Source of the DNA: Chitinophagaceae bacterium
GTDB lineage: Bacteria > Bacteroidota > Bacteroidia > Chitinophagales > UBA10324
Assembly: GCA_947469485.1 (NCBI GenBank)
Contig: CANIPU010000002.1
Location: 1 to 64,000 of the forward strand
Reading direction: 5' to 3'
Length of the DNA: 64,000 bases
Positions 26,917-35,479 of this stretch are shown here, in pieces. The number at the start of each line of letters is the position of its first letter. Within the stretch, counting starts at the first letter, position 1. Position numbers and translations under genes: made by a program. The notes under the pieces are model-generated. The model worked only from the letters and a program-made list of their open reading frames with translations, was not told where the DNA came from and ran no database searches.

Positions 26917-27429
26917 ATGTCTTTACCCATTAATATTCAATTTACTTACTCTGCCGAAAATCTGCAGGCGGCTAACAAACTTCATTACAAAAAAAATTAT
27001 CCGTTCCGTGGTCGCATTTTATTGTGGTTCGGAATATTACTGATATGGACCGGCGTTCTTTTTATGATGATGAAAGGAATTGAAGGGCACGAGCTTATGA
27101 TTTACACTTTTGTGGCCTACGGAGTTCTGGTTATTGGAATACATTTTTACATAATGAACACCTTAGGGAAAAGACTTTTTAAAAAACACAAGAATCATGT
27201 TTTACCCATTGAAATTGAAGTATCAGAAAATGCTATTCGCTTAACAGCCGATGACAAAACTGCGAATGTTAAATGGAATGAAATATTAAAAGCAACTATG
27301 AATGAAAACATTGTTTTGCTGTACATCAGCAAAATGTCATTCTATATTTTTCCTAAAGAGAATTTTAAAACAAATGAATTTGAAATTTTCTCAGCATTAG
27401 TGAAGGAAAAGGTTTCAGAAACGAATTAG
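26917..27429 (+). CDS. YcxB-like membrane protein
   Basis: A 170-residue protein with two adjacent membrane helices (FRGRILLWFGILLIWTGVLF and LMIYTFVAYGVLVIGIHFYI, residues about 28-85) and a C-terminal beta-rich domain with IEVSENAIRLTADDKTANV, WNEILKA and FYIFPKENF. This is the plan of YcxB-like proteins, whose function is unknown. The start ATG lies just after a good promoter box. It is transcribed alone, convergent with the SDR gene. Confidence 0.75.
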   Translation: MSLPINIQFTYSAENLQAANKLHYKKNYPFRGRILLWFGILLIWTGVLFMMMKGIEGHELMIYTFVAYGVLVIGIHFYIMNTLGKRLFKKHKNHVLPIEIEVSENAIRLTADDKTANVKWNEILKATMNENIVLLYISKMSFYIFPKENFKTNEFEIFSALVKEKVSETN

Positions 27430-27454
27430 CAGCTGATATTGCCTTGGTTTAATT

Positions 27455-28468
27455 TCAGGAGTTATTCTGAAATTTTGAATGATGATTCAATAATTCGCCA
27501 CTCACCCACTTTATAGTATCATTAAAATCTCTGTATTTAAAGTTCAATGCCTGAGAAACTTTAGCGCCATCATAAAAAAAAGTATTGCTCGATGTTCGTG
27601 CTGATTCAACAGTTACCAATGGTTCTTTTCCAAATAATGAAAGCAGAGATAATACTCTTGCTCCGATAATTGCTGTTGATGGATTCAGTTTAATTGTAGG
27701 TCGTGGTTTGCCTAAAGCATCGGCAACTTCAAAGAAAAAATCTTTGTAAGTCCAGTTCGTTCCACAAACAACAAACCGTTCGTTCACTATTTCACTTTGC
27801 ATTAATTGAAAAGCAATGTCGCATACATCTCGCACATCAGACATTCCATTACCACCAACAGGATAAAATTTTAAACCTTTAAAAACAGTTTGAAAAAGTT
27901 TACTGGTATTCTCATTCCAGTCGCCCGGCCCGAAAATCATAGTGGGATAAATAACAACCGCATTTAAACCTTCAGCTACGCCACGCCATACTTCCATTTC
28001 TGCTTTGTGCTTGCTTACAGCATATCGTGTGTTGAGTTTGTTATCTTCCCACTTGTGTTTTTCCGAAATTAATTTAGAAGTCTCAGTTCTTCCGAGAGAA
28101 GCAACTGAACTCACATGTAACAGTTTCTTCACTCCTGCAGTCAAACACTCATTCACCACATTGGCAGTTCCTTCCACATTTGTTTTCATCATTCGTGCTT
28201 CATCCTTTTTCGAGAATGAAACAACGGCAGCGCAGTGATACACTTCTTCACAATCCTTCATTGCGTCTTCCAATGAAAAAATATCGAGCACATCGCCTTT
28301 TATCCATTCAAGCCCATCACCTAACCTCTTCCCAAGGGGAAGAGGAATAGCCGCAATTTTTTTTTCATCGCGATACAAAGCGCGAACAGAAATATTTTCC
28401 TGCAATAATCTTTTAATTAAATGCTGACCTAAAAAACCGGTTGCTCCGGTGACTAATACTTTTTTCAT
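27455..28468 (-). CDS. NAD-dependent epimerase/dehydratase (extended SDR)
   Basis: A 337-residue extended short-chain dehydrogenase. It opens with the nucleotide-binding GATGFLGQHL loop, then the DxxE-type EWIKGDVLD stretch and the active site YAVSKHKAE (Tyr and Lys three residues apart). The closest well-known relatives are dihydroflavonol reductase-like and NAD(P)-binding sterol/steroid-type SDRs; the substrate cannot be told. Its ATG overlaps the 3' end of the upstream T9SS cargo gene by four bases, so both are on one transcript. Confidence 0.87.
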   Translation of the reverse strand: MKKVLVTGATGFLGQHLIKRLLQENISVRALYRDEKKIAAIPLPLGKRLGDGLEWIKGDVLDIFSLEDAMKDCEEVYHCAAVVSFSKKDEARMMKTNVEGTANVVNECLTAGVKKLLHVSSVASLGRTETSKLISEKHKWEDNKLNTRYAVSKHKAEMEVWRGVAEGLNAVVIYPTMIFGPGDWNENTSKLFQTVFKGLKFYPVGGNGMSDVRDVCDIAFQLMQSEIVNERFVVCGTNWTYKDFFFEVADALGKPRPTIKLNPSTAIIGARVLSLLSLFGKEPLVTVESARTSSNTFFYDGAKVSQALNFKYRDFNDTIKWVSGELLNHHSKFQNNS

Positions 28469-30129
28469 TGCTTGATAATTTTTCCTTTCTTGATTACTCC
28501 ATTCATTGTTCGCAATTCATAAATATAAATTCCATTAGCAAGTTGTTCTGTGTTTAATGTTGTTGAGTTTGTAAATGTTTGTTGCAAAAGTTTTCGTGAA
28601 AGAATATCGTAAAGAATTATTTGAGATTGTTCATTCTCATTCACTGTAACATTTAGGTTATCACTAAACGGGTTCGGAAAAATTGTTTCACTAATATTTT
28701 GATTTATTTCATTTACTCTTGTTGTGGAATCGGGGCAAAGATTGCGCCCCAACTTTGCAACAAAAAGAACTTCAGAAGCTGTGCGAATTAAAGTATCGCA
28801 ACCAAGAATAAAAGGATTGACATTATAAAAATCACCGCCAACATAAATACTTCCATTCAATCCAAGTGCAATAGAGTTTTGGTCATCACCTCCGCTTGCT
28901 ATTGCCTTGCCCCAGAGAGTATTTCCTGATGAATCATATTTGACAATAAACATTGGGTCAAAACCATTCGCAGGAAATTGTAAAACAATCGTATCAAATG
29001 TTAAAGTTGGAGAATAGAATCCTCCAGCTAAATAACTATTGCCAATAGAATCAACAACAATGCTAGAACCAAAATCATTTCCTGAACCAACAGAGCTCTT
29101 TGCCCAAAGAATATTTCCTGCCGAATTAAATTTTGTAAAAAAACAATCATACATTCCTGTATTGTGCAAAGTGTCAGAGGCAAAAACAAGAATAGGAGAA
29201 ATAAATCTTCCCGTTAAATAAGAATTACCAAAAGCATCAGCAGTTACAAAAAAAGTTTCATTATTACCAATGCTGTTAAAACTCTTTGCCCAAATTGCAT
29301 TGCCAAAAGAATCAAGTTTTGCAAGGAACATAGCACTTGAACCCACATTAGAAACTGAAATAGTGTCAAAGGAAAGTGTAGGAGAAGAAAAAGAACCCGT
29401 AATATAAATGTCGCCTGAATTATTGGCGACAATACAGCTACTAAATTCAGCAAGAGTGTCTCCAATATTTTTTGTCCAAAGAATATTACCAGTTGGATTA
29501 TATTTTACGATGAACGCATCAGTAAACCCCGCCCCAGTTTTTGTTAAAGTATCTGCATCAAAAATTAGTATTGGAGAATTATAATATCCTGTGATGTAAG
29601 AATTCCCCCAAGAATCTACCGTTACACTTTTTGAAAGATTTGTTCCTGTTCCTTTTCCGCTTTTTGCCCAAACAACTGTCCCAGATGAATCATATTTTGC
29701 AATAAAAATGTTTGTTCCAACTCCTGAATTTGTTAAAGAATAAGTGCCAAACGAAATAGTGGCAGAATTAAATTCACCTGTTACATAAATATTTTCTGAG
29801 TCATCAACAGTAATACTATTGCATTCATCAACTCCTATTCCTCCTACACTTGTTGCCCAAATAACATTTCCAGAAGAATCATATTTCGCAATTAAAATGT
29901 CATTGTTTCCAACACTTGAGAAAGTATAAGAACCAATTATCAGAGAAGTATCATTGAAGAATCCTGAGAGATAAACATTACCTGAATGGTCAGAAGCTAT
30001 ACTGTAACTTTCTTCCCAACCACTTCCAACACCACCTCCAGTTGGACATCTTGCCCATTCCCAAGCCGGTATCTGCGATTTTACTTGTATGAAAGTCAGA
30101 AGAAAAAGAATTGTCAAAAGTTTTTTCAT
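28465..30129 (-). CDS. T9SS cargo protein with SBBP-type beta-propeller repeats
   Basis: A 554-residue secreted protein. A signal peptide (LLTILFLLTFIQVKSQ) is followed by about nine similar segments of some 45-55 residues built on the pattern of WAKS-G-N, DSxGNxYLTGxF and F-x-K-Y-DSSGN, typical of SBBP-like repeats that fold as beta-propeller blades. The last about 80 residues are a T9SS type A sorting domain starting at IFPNPFSDNLNVTV and ending in YELRTMNGVIKKGKIIKQ. Such proteins are exported through the T9SS and may be fixed on the surface by PorU. It shares a transcript with the SDR that overlaps its 3' end; a binding or adhesion role is inferred only. Confidence 0.9.
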   Translation of the reverse strand: MKKLLTILFLLTFIQVKSQIPAWEWARCPTGGGVGSGWEESYSIASDHSGNVYLSGFFNDTSLIIGSYTFSSVGNNDILIAKYDSSGNVIWATSVGGIGVDECNSITVDDSENIYVTGEFNSATISFGTYSLTNSGVGTNIFIAKYDSSGTVVWAKSGKGTGTNLSKSVTVDSWGNSYITGYYNSPILIFDADTLTKTGAGFTDAFIVKYNPTGNILWTKNIGDTLAEFSSCIVANNSGDIYITGSFSSPTLSFDTISVSNVGSSAMFLAKLDSFGNAIWAKSFNSIGNNETFFVTADAFGNSYLTGRFISPILVFASDTLHNTGMYDCFFTKFNSAGNILWAKSSVGSGNDFGSSIVVDSIGNSYLAGGFYSPTLTFDTIVLQFPANGFDPMFIVKYDSSGNTLWGKAIASGGDDQNSIALGLNGSIYVGGDFYNVNPFILGCDTLIRTASEVLFVAKLGRNLCPDSTTRVNEINQNISETIFPNPFSDNLNVTVNENEQSQIILYDILSRKLLQQTFTNSTTLNTEQLANGIYIYELRTMNGVIKKGKIIKQ

Positions 30130-30247
30130 CGCTCACAAAGAAAACAATCTCATCCCAACTTATTTTTTTCAAAATCAATTCGCAATAAATTTTTCTTTCC
30201 ACTTCAATTTTCTAACAACTAACCAATAACAACTAACAACCAGAACT

Positions 30248-30255
30248 TACATTTG
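30248..30255 (+). promoter_or_regulatory. Bacteroidota -7 box for the amidophosphoribosyltransferase gene
   Basis: TACATTTG, 20 bases before the ATG at 30276, an exact match to TAnnTTTG. Confidence 0.6.
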
Positions 30256-30275
30256 CTGCTCAACTTTTCTATTGA

Positions 30276-32165
30276 ATGAGCGATGCCATTAAGCACGAGT
30301 GCGGAGTAGCACTGATACGATTACTGAAACCGCTTGATTTTTATAAGGAGAAATACGGTACACCACTTTACGGGCTGAACAAATTATACCTGCTGATGGA
30401 AAAGCAGCACAACCGCGGACAAGATGGCGCAGGCGTGGGAGTGGTGAAATTAGGTTTGAGTACACGCGCACATTTTATGAATCGGCAGCGCTCGAATTCG
30501 CCACAGGCCATTTCAGAAATATTTCAGCAGATAGGTTCCAAAATTTCAGAGCTGAAAAAACTGAATCCCGAATTATTTGATAACACCGAATGGCTGAAAA
30601 AAAATGCGCAATTTGTTGGTGAATTGTTGATGGGGCATTTGCGTTACGGCACACACGGAAAAAACGAACTGGATAGTTGTCATCCGTTTATCATCAACGA
30701 CCAATCTGCTTTGCGCAGTTTGCAGATGTGCGGCAATTTCAATCTCACCAATATTGATGAACTTGGTTATTACGATGAAGAAAACAGTGAGCGACCTGAT
30801 ACTGCAGTTGTATTGGAGCGAATAAGCGCTCATCTCGAAAAAGAAATAGACCGCGTGTTTGCCGATTTAAAAAACACCGACGGCACACGCAACGAACTGA
30901 ATCAGAAAATCGGCGAGCGTGTAAACTTCCACAACATTTTAAAAAATGCAACTGCCGAATTTGATGGTGGTTACAACATGGTAGGCATGAGCGGAACCGG
31001 TGTGGCGTTTGTGTTGCGCGATGCGCGCGGCATTCGTCCTTCGTTTTATTATGTGAACGACGAAGTGGTGGTGGCTGCATCCGAGCGCACCGCCATTCAA
31101 ACAACTTTTAATGTTCCGGTGGGCGATATAAAAGAACTCACTCCCGGTTGCGCACTCATCATTGACCAGAATGGAAATGTGGGTGAGCATGAATGTCAGC
31201 CACAGCAGAAAAAAACTTCGTGCAGCTTCGAGCGCATTTATTTCAGTCGCGGAAGTGATACAGATATTTACAACGAAAGAAAAAATCTCGGCAACTACCT
31301 CACTTCGCAGGTGGTGGAAGCCATCAATCACGATTTTAAGAATACCGTTTTCTCCTTCATCCCCAATACAGCCGAAGTTGCTTTCTACGGATTGATAAAA
31401 GGCGGCGAAGATGTTTTGAATGAATGGAAGATGAAAGCCATTCGCGAACCCGAAGCCATGTCGAGCGACGAGCGTGTGCAGGAAATTTTGCGCCGCCGTT
31501 TGCGCATCGAAAAAATTGCCATCAAAGATGTGAAGATGCGCACCTTCATCACGCAGGACAGCGAGCGAAACGAAATGGTGGAACATGTATACGACATCAC
31601 TTATGGAAGCATCCGCCCCAACATTGATTCCATTGTGGTCATTGACGACAGCATTGTTCGCGGCACCACACTCAAGCGCAGCATTATTAAAATGCTCGAC
31701 CGTTTGCAGCCCAAAAAAATTGTGATTGTTTCATCGGCTCCGCAAATCCGTTACCCCGACTGTTACGGTATTGATATGAGCAAGATGGGCGAGTTCATTG
31801 CCTTTCGCGCAGCAGTTGCCTTGCTCAAAGAACGCGGAATGGAAAATAAATTAGATGAAGTGTATGATTTGTGTAAACTAGAAAACGAAAAGCCGGTGGA
31901 ACAAATCACCAACAAAGTGAAACTGATTTACGAACCATTCACCGCCGAAGAAGTAGCAGCTAAAATTGCCGAGTTGGTAAAAGATGAAAGTGTGAATGCC
32001 GAAGTGGAAGTGATATTTCAGAAAATAGAAAACCTGCATCGCGCCTGCCCCAACCACACCGGCTCGTGGTACTTCAATGGAAATTATCCGACACACGGCG
32101 GCAACAGAGTGGTCAATCGTTCCTTCATAAATTATATGGAAGGGAAGAGTGTGAGGGCTTATTGA
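30276..32165 (+). CDS. purF: Amidophosphoribosyltransferase, long Bacteroidota form
   Basis: A 629-residue glutamine phosphoribosylpyrophosphate amidotransferase, which makes phosphoribosylamine in the first step of purine synthesis. The likely nucleophile Cys9 is in KHECGVALI, so an eight-residue propeptide must be removed. N-terminal Ntn motifs HNRGQDGAG and HLRYGTHG and the PRPP-binding site VVIDDSIVRGTT near residue 450 are clear. The C-terminus ends in GNYPTHGGNRVVNRSFI. The chain is longer than E. coli PurF (about 505) by insertions between the domains, as in other Bacteroidota, which often have a shorter PurF as well. Codon use is GC-rich. A second paralogue elsewhere cannot be excluded. 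Confidence 0.88.
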   Translation: MSDAIKHECGVALIRLLKPLDFYKEKYGTPLYGLNKLYLLMEKQHNRGQDGAGVGVVKLGLSTRAHFMNRQRSNSPQAISEIFQQIGSKISELKKLNPELFDNTEWLKKNAQFVGELLMGHLRYGTHGKNELDSCHPFIINDQSALRSLQMCGNFNLTNIDELGYYDEENSERPDTAVVLERISAHLEKEIDRVFADLKNTDGTRNELNQKIGERVNFHNILKNATAEFDGGYNMVGMSGTGVAFVLRDARGIRPSFYYVNDEVVVAASERTAIQTTFNVPVGDIKELTPGCALIIDQNGNVGEHECQPQQKKTSCSFERIYFSRGSDTDIYNERKNLGNYLTSQVVEAINHDFKNTVFSFIPNTAEVAFYGLIKGGEDVLNEWKMKAIREPEAMSSDERVQEILRRRLRIEKIAIKDVKMRTFITQDSERNEMVEHVYDITYGSIRPNIDSIVVIDDSIVRGTTLKRSIIKMLDRLQPKKIVIVSSAPQIRYPDCYGIDMSKMGEFIAFRAAVALLKERGMENKLDEVYDLCKLENEKPVEQITNKVKLIYEPFTAEEVAAKIAELVKDESVNAEVEVIFQKIENLHRACPNHTGSWYFNGNYPTHGGNRVVNRSFINYMEGKSVRAY

Positions 32166-32187
32166 TTTTAGATTTTTCTGAAATAAA

Positions 32188-32209
32188 AAAAGTCGGATTG
32201 TTCCGGCTT
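32188..32209. terminator. Short hairpin downstream of purF, probably bidirectional
   Basis: An 8-bp stem with one G-T pair (AAAGTCGG with CCGGCTTT) and a 6-base loop, 23 bases after the purF stop. A run of seven A precedes it, so on the minus strand the hairpin is followed by T residues; it may end the minus-strand VWA gene as well. Confidence 0.5.
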
Positions 32210-32402
32210 TAGTTTATCATTTTTCACTCTTAGGTTTTCACTTCTTTTCAAAAAACAATCGCGCATGGTCCATTATTTCGCGTTTGAAAGTTAGGTAGAA
32301 GATTCTCAATTCAAAATGATCTTTAAAAAAAATTCGAACAGCGGATTTCATATAATCTACAATGAGAAAATCGGAAAAGGTTACATAGGAAATAATAAAA
32401 AC

Positions 32403-33551
32403 TTACAATTTCGATTGCCTTTTGACTTCTTCCAGTAACGCATTTTGTTGTGCAGTATTTTTAATTTTCACATACCCTGCATTGAGTTTTAAAGAAAGTT
32501 TCTGCAAAGTTTTTTGCGATTCATTATCCTTTCCTATACCTACAATAGTGAAATTCTTTTGGCGGGTATCTTCAGTTAATTTATCCAAAGATTTTTCAGG
32601 CATATCGAAACCTCCGTCGGTGAGAATAAAAATCTGGTTATTACCAGAAGAAATATAATTCTGCAAAAGTGTTTCAACCCCCAAATCAAATCCTGCTGAA
32701 ATGTTGGTTGTGCCTCTTGCCTGCAGTGATCGAATAATGCTATCCATCTTTGCATGATTATTTCCATTATTAGGCGGGAGAATTAACTCAGCCCCATTGC
32801 TGAATGAAACGATGGAAACTATATCAATGCCGCGCATTTGCCTTAATAATTTCTCCAATGATTTTTTCAGCAATTCAATTTTATCATCCTTTTGCATAGA
32901 TGAAGAAACATCCACTACAAACACAATGTTATTCGCAGCAAATTCTGAAACCGGGAATTCGGGAGTGGAAACTGAATCAGTAGGTATTGGATTGGTTGTT
33001 ACAATCGGCGGAATTATAATTTCCGGTTCAGGCACAACAGTATTTATAATTATGGAATCTGTTTTTTCAGGTGGGCGGATAACAATTAAATCTTCAATCG
33101 GGGGATTTGGATTTTTAGTTTCTTCTTTCGAAGTGAAAGTGATGAGCGGGGCCGTTGGCTGGTAGCTGTTCAGTTCATGAAATGTTGCGCAGTGCAACAT
33201 TGCATTGTCAATGTGCTTGATGTTGCCCGTCATTTTTAACTCAACAGGTTTATTGCTGTCACTCAAAAAAACTTTTATACTCTGAGAAAAATTTCCGGCA
33301 TCAACTGGTTCATAAGTTACACTCAATATTCCAGTATCACCTGGTTGAATGCCGGTTGGTTTTTGATACAACATATTTTCACCAACATTCACTAATAAAA
33401 CAAAAACAGGTTTGCTTCCATAATTAACAAAACGAAAATCGGATTGAAGATTACTTACTGATGTAAGTATTCCATAATTGTGAGTAGAAACTATTGGCAA
33501 TGTTTGCGCCTCAACTTGTATTGAAATAAATAACAGTAACAGAATTCGCAT
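32403..33551 (-). CDS. Secreted protein with DUF1573-like and VWA domains
   Basis: A 382-residue exported protein. A signal peptide (ILLLLFISIQVEAQ) leads into an N-terminal Ig-like region resembling DUF1573 (FVNYGSKPVFVLLVNVG, GDTGILSVTYEPVDAG), then a Pro/Thr-rich linker and a C-terminal VWA domain with an intact DxSxS site (VFVVDVSSSM) and a second site LTDGGFDMP. The last motif positions match a Batf/BatA-like VWA. It is monocistronic, about 240 bases from the purF stop. It could bind proteins or metal ions at the surface; a link to T9SS or stress response is not shown. Confidence 0.72.
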   Translation of the reverse strand: MRILLLLFISIQVEAQTLPIVSTHNYGILTSVSNLQSDFRFVNYGSKPVFVLLVNVGENMLYQKPTGIQPGDTGILSVTYEPVDAGNFSQSIKVFLSDSNKPVELKMTGNIKHIDNAMLHCATFHELNSYQPTAPLITFTSKEETKNPNPPIEDLIVIRPPEKTDSIIINTVVPEPEIIIPPIVTTNPIPTDSVSTPEFPVSEFAANNIVFVVDVSSSMQKDDKIELLKKSLEKLLRQMRGIDIVSIVSFSNGAELILPPNNGNNHAKMDSIIRSLQARGTTNISAGFDLGVETLLQNYISSGNNQIFILTDGGFDMPEKSLDKLTEDTRQKNFTIVGIGKDNESQKTLQKLSLKLNAGYVKIKNTAQQNALLEEVKRQSKL

Positions 33552-33592
33552 TAAACCGAAGATATTACCTCAATAACGAAAATCAATTCTAT

Positions 33593-34354
33593 TTATTCTT
33601 TGAATTTATTCAAATGCTTTTCATGTGTTGTTATAAATGCAACAACTTTTTCTTCCAGTTCATTATGAGACTTTGTATCGCCTTCAAGAAGTGCCATATA
33701 CCTTAAGTTGAGCTGATTCACATCGTGATCAGTATATCCTCTTCTAGTTAAGCCAACTTTATTTACTCCTAAAATTCTGCAAGGTGACCCTGCAACAATT
33801 ACAAAAGGAGGAACATGTTTATTAACTGCGGCATTCATACCAACCATTACATTTTCACCCACATCAGTCCACTGATGTACGGCAGCACCCATTCCGAAAT
33901 TTGCATTGTCGCCGGCTGTTACACCTCCACCAAATTTTGTGAGGGCACTCATCATAACTCCATCACCAATCTGGCAATCATGAGCGATGTATACTTTGTT
34001 CATGATGTAACATTTGTTGCCAATGCGTGTGTCCTTTCTCTTTACAGGAGAATGCACATTTACATATTCGCGAAAAGTATTTCCATCACCTATAATTATT
34101 TTCCCGTCTTCTAAAAACACATCTCCTTTCGCTCCCATTTCTCCGAGTGCACCAATTGCCCCAAATGCTTCGAACCGGTTGTATTGACCAATTTCAATAT
34201 TATTCTGAAGAAAGCAATGCGGACCTATGTAGTTATTATCTCCGATTTTTACATTGCCCTTAATTACTGTATAAGCACCAATGGTGTTGCCTTCACCGAT
34301 TTCAAAGTTTCCATCAATAATTGCGGTAGGGTGAATGTTATTTCCTTCCATCAT
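33593..34354 (-). CDS. lpxA: Acyl-ACP--UDP-N-acetylglucosamine O-acyltransferase (LpxA-like)
   Basis: A 253-residue left-handed beta-helix acyltransferase with hexapeptide repeats through residues about 5-190. The catalytic His is in the block KVYIAHDCQIGDG, as in LpxA, and the C-terminal helical part keeps the LpxA pattern KVGLTRRGYTDHDVNQL. LpxA transfers 3-hydroxyacyl chains to UDP-GlcNAc in the first lipid A step. The start is ATG 34354 or the adjacent ATG. It overlaps the upstream oxidoreductase gene by four bases. LpxA with a Gfo/Idh neighbour is noteworthy because in some bacteria GnnA supplies amino-sugar substrates for LpxA; alternatively this could be a hexapeptide transferase for other sugars. 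Confidence 0.75.
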   Translation of the reverse strand: MMEGNNIHPTAIIDGNFEIGEGNTIGAYTVIKGNVKIGDNNYIGPHCFLQNNIEIGQYNRFEAFGAIGALGEMGAKGDVFLEDGKIIIGDGNTFREYVNVHSPVKRKDTRIGNKCYIMNKVYIAHDCQIGDGVMMSALTKFGGGVTAGDNANFGMGAAVHQWTDVGENVMVGMNAAVNKHVPPFVIVAGSPCRILGVNKVGLTRRGYTDHDVNQLNLRYMALLEGDTKSHNELEEKVVAFITTHEKHLNKFKE

Positions 34355-35370
34355 GAAATAACTTTAGCAACATTGTACATACGCTCAATTATTTCAACCA
34401 CTTTCATTCCTTCTACTGCATTGGTCATAATCTGCCCTTTTCCTAAAAGTGCATCTACAACATTGGATATAATTTTATCGTGATTACTCATGCTTCCCTG
34501 ATAAAATCCATAATCATTAGCCGGCTTCGATTCAGGTAAATCAAAATTATCAAACCCGTTTGTTTTCTGATATTCTAAAGTGTTCAGATACTGACCACCA
34601 ATTTTTATGGTCGCATTTTCGGCGAACACAGTTATGGAACCTTCCATATTTTGCTTAAAACTTGCAGTTGTATAATTCAAACTACCTAGTGCTCCTCCTT
34701 TGAATTTGAAAGTAAAAGCTCCGGTATCTTCAAACTCAATTAAGTCGCCATGACAAACATTTTTCATTACGCCACTAATCGTTTCGAGTTCTATATCACC
34801 AAACAAATAGTAAGCAATATCAACGAAGTGTGAGAATTGTGTAAACAATGTTCCGCCATCTTCAAGTCGCTTACCTTTCCAATCACTCTTGATGTAATAT
34901 TCATTGTTTCTATTCCAATAACAATTCACCACAATAAAATAAATTTTTCCTAACCGACCATCTTCCATCAGCGACTTCACATGTTGCACTGGAGGATTGA
35001 AACGATTTTGCTTTACAACAAAAATCTGCTTATTGTTTTTCAACCCGCTATAGATCAACTTCTCAGCTTCATCTTTATGCAAAGTCATTGGCTTTTCAAT
35101 CAGCACATTTTTTCCGGCTTCCAAAGTAGCGAGTGCAGATGGAAAATGATTTCCATTGGGCGTGCAAATACTGATTACATCTAAGTTATCGTGCTTCAAT
35201 AAATCTTCGAGCGACTCTGTTAGAGGTAGATTGTAGTTTTTCTGAAAAACATTTCGGCTTTCCGGTTTAACATCATATGCTGCTACTAACTGCGCCTCTG
35301 GATTTTCAGTAATATGTTTTGCATGACGGTTGCCAATGTATCCGCAACCAATTATGCCAAATCGAATCAT
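34351..35370 (-). CDS. Gfo/Idh/MocA family oxidoreductase (WbpB/GnnA-like)
   Basis: A 339-residue NAD(P)-dependent sugar oxidoreductase with an N-terminal Rossmann domain (IRFGIIGCGYIGNRHAKHI), the EKPMTLHKDEA segment and a C-terminal catalytic domain. The pattern SDWKGKRLEDGGTLFTQFSHFVDIAYYLFG is typical of UDP-GlcNAc/glucuronate 3-dehydrogenases such as WbpB and WlbA. It is the first gene of a two-gene operon with the LpxA-like gene (four-base overlap) and has a good promoter box upstream. Likely substrates are nucleotide-activated GlcNAc derivatives; exact product unknown. The usual GnnB-type aminotransferase partner is absent here. Confidence 0.78.
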   Translation of the reverse strand: MIRFGIIGCGYIGNRHAKHITENPEAQLVAAYDVKPESRNVFQKNYNLPLTESLEDLLKHDNLDVISICTPNGNHFPSALATLEAGKNVLIEKPMTLHKDEAEKLIYSGLKNNKQIFVVKQNRFNPPVQHVKSLMEDGRLGKIYFIVVNCYWNRNNEYYIKSDWKGKRLEDGGTLFTQFSHFVDIAYYLFGDIELETISGVMKNVCHGDLIEFEDTGAFTFKFKGGALGSLNYTTASFKQNMEGSITVFAENATIKIGGQYLNTLEYQKTNGFDNFDLPESKPANDYGFYQGSMSNHDKIISNVVDALLGKGQIMTNAVEGMKVVEIIERMYNVAKVIS

Positions 35371-35401
35371 AGAAATTTATTGAGCGGCTAAAATAATTCT
35401 G

Positions 35402-35409
35402 CAAACTTA
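35402..35409 (-). promoter_or_regulatory. Bacteroidota -7 box for the oxidoreductase-lpxA operon
   Basis: TAAGTTTG on the minus strand, 31 bases before the ATG at 35370, matching TAnnTTTG. Confidence 0.55.
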
Positions 35410-35479
35410 TTATTCTTATATAAATCTTTTGTTTAGTTCTTACTCAAAATGGTCTTTTAAAACCACTAACATTGTTGCT

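Noticed and set aside
28465-30129. Repeats in the T9SS cargo gene as a DNA repeat element
   Set aside because: They are protein-level SBBP-type repeats with divergent codons, not a separate element.
30939-31586. 215-codon open frame opposite to purF
   Set aside because: It lies wholly within the conserved coding region of the amidophosphoribosyltransferase in antisense and shows no domain of its own.
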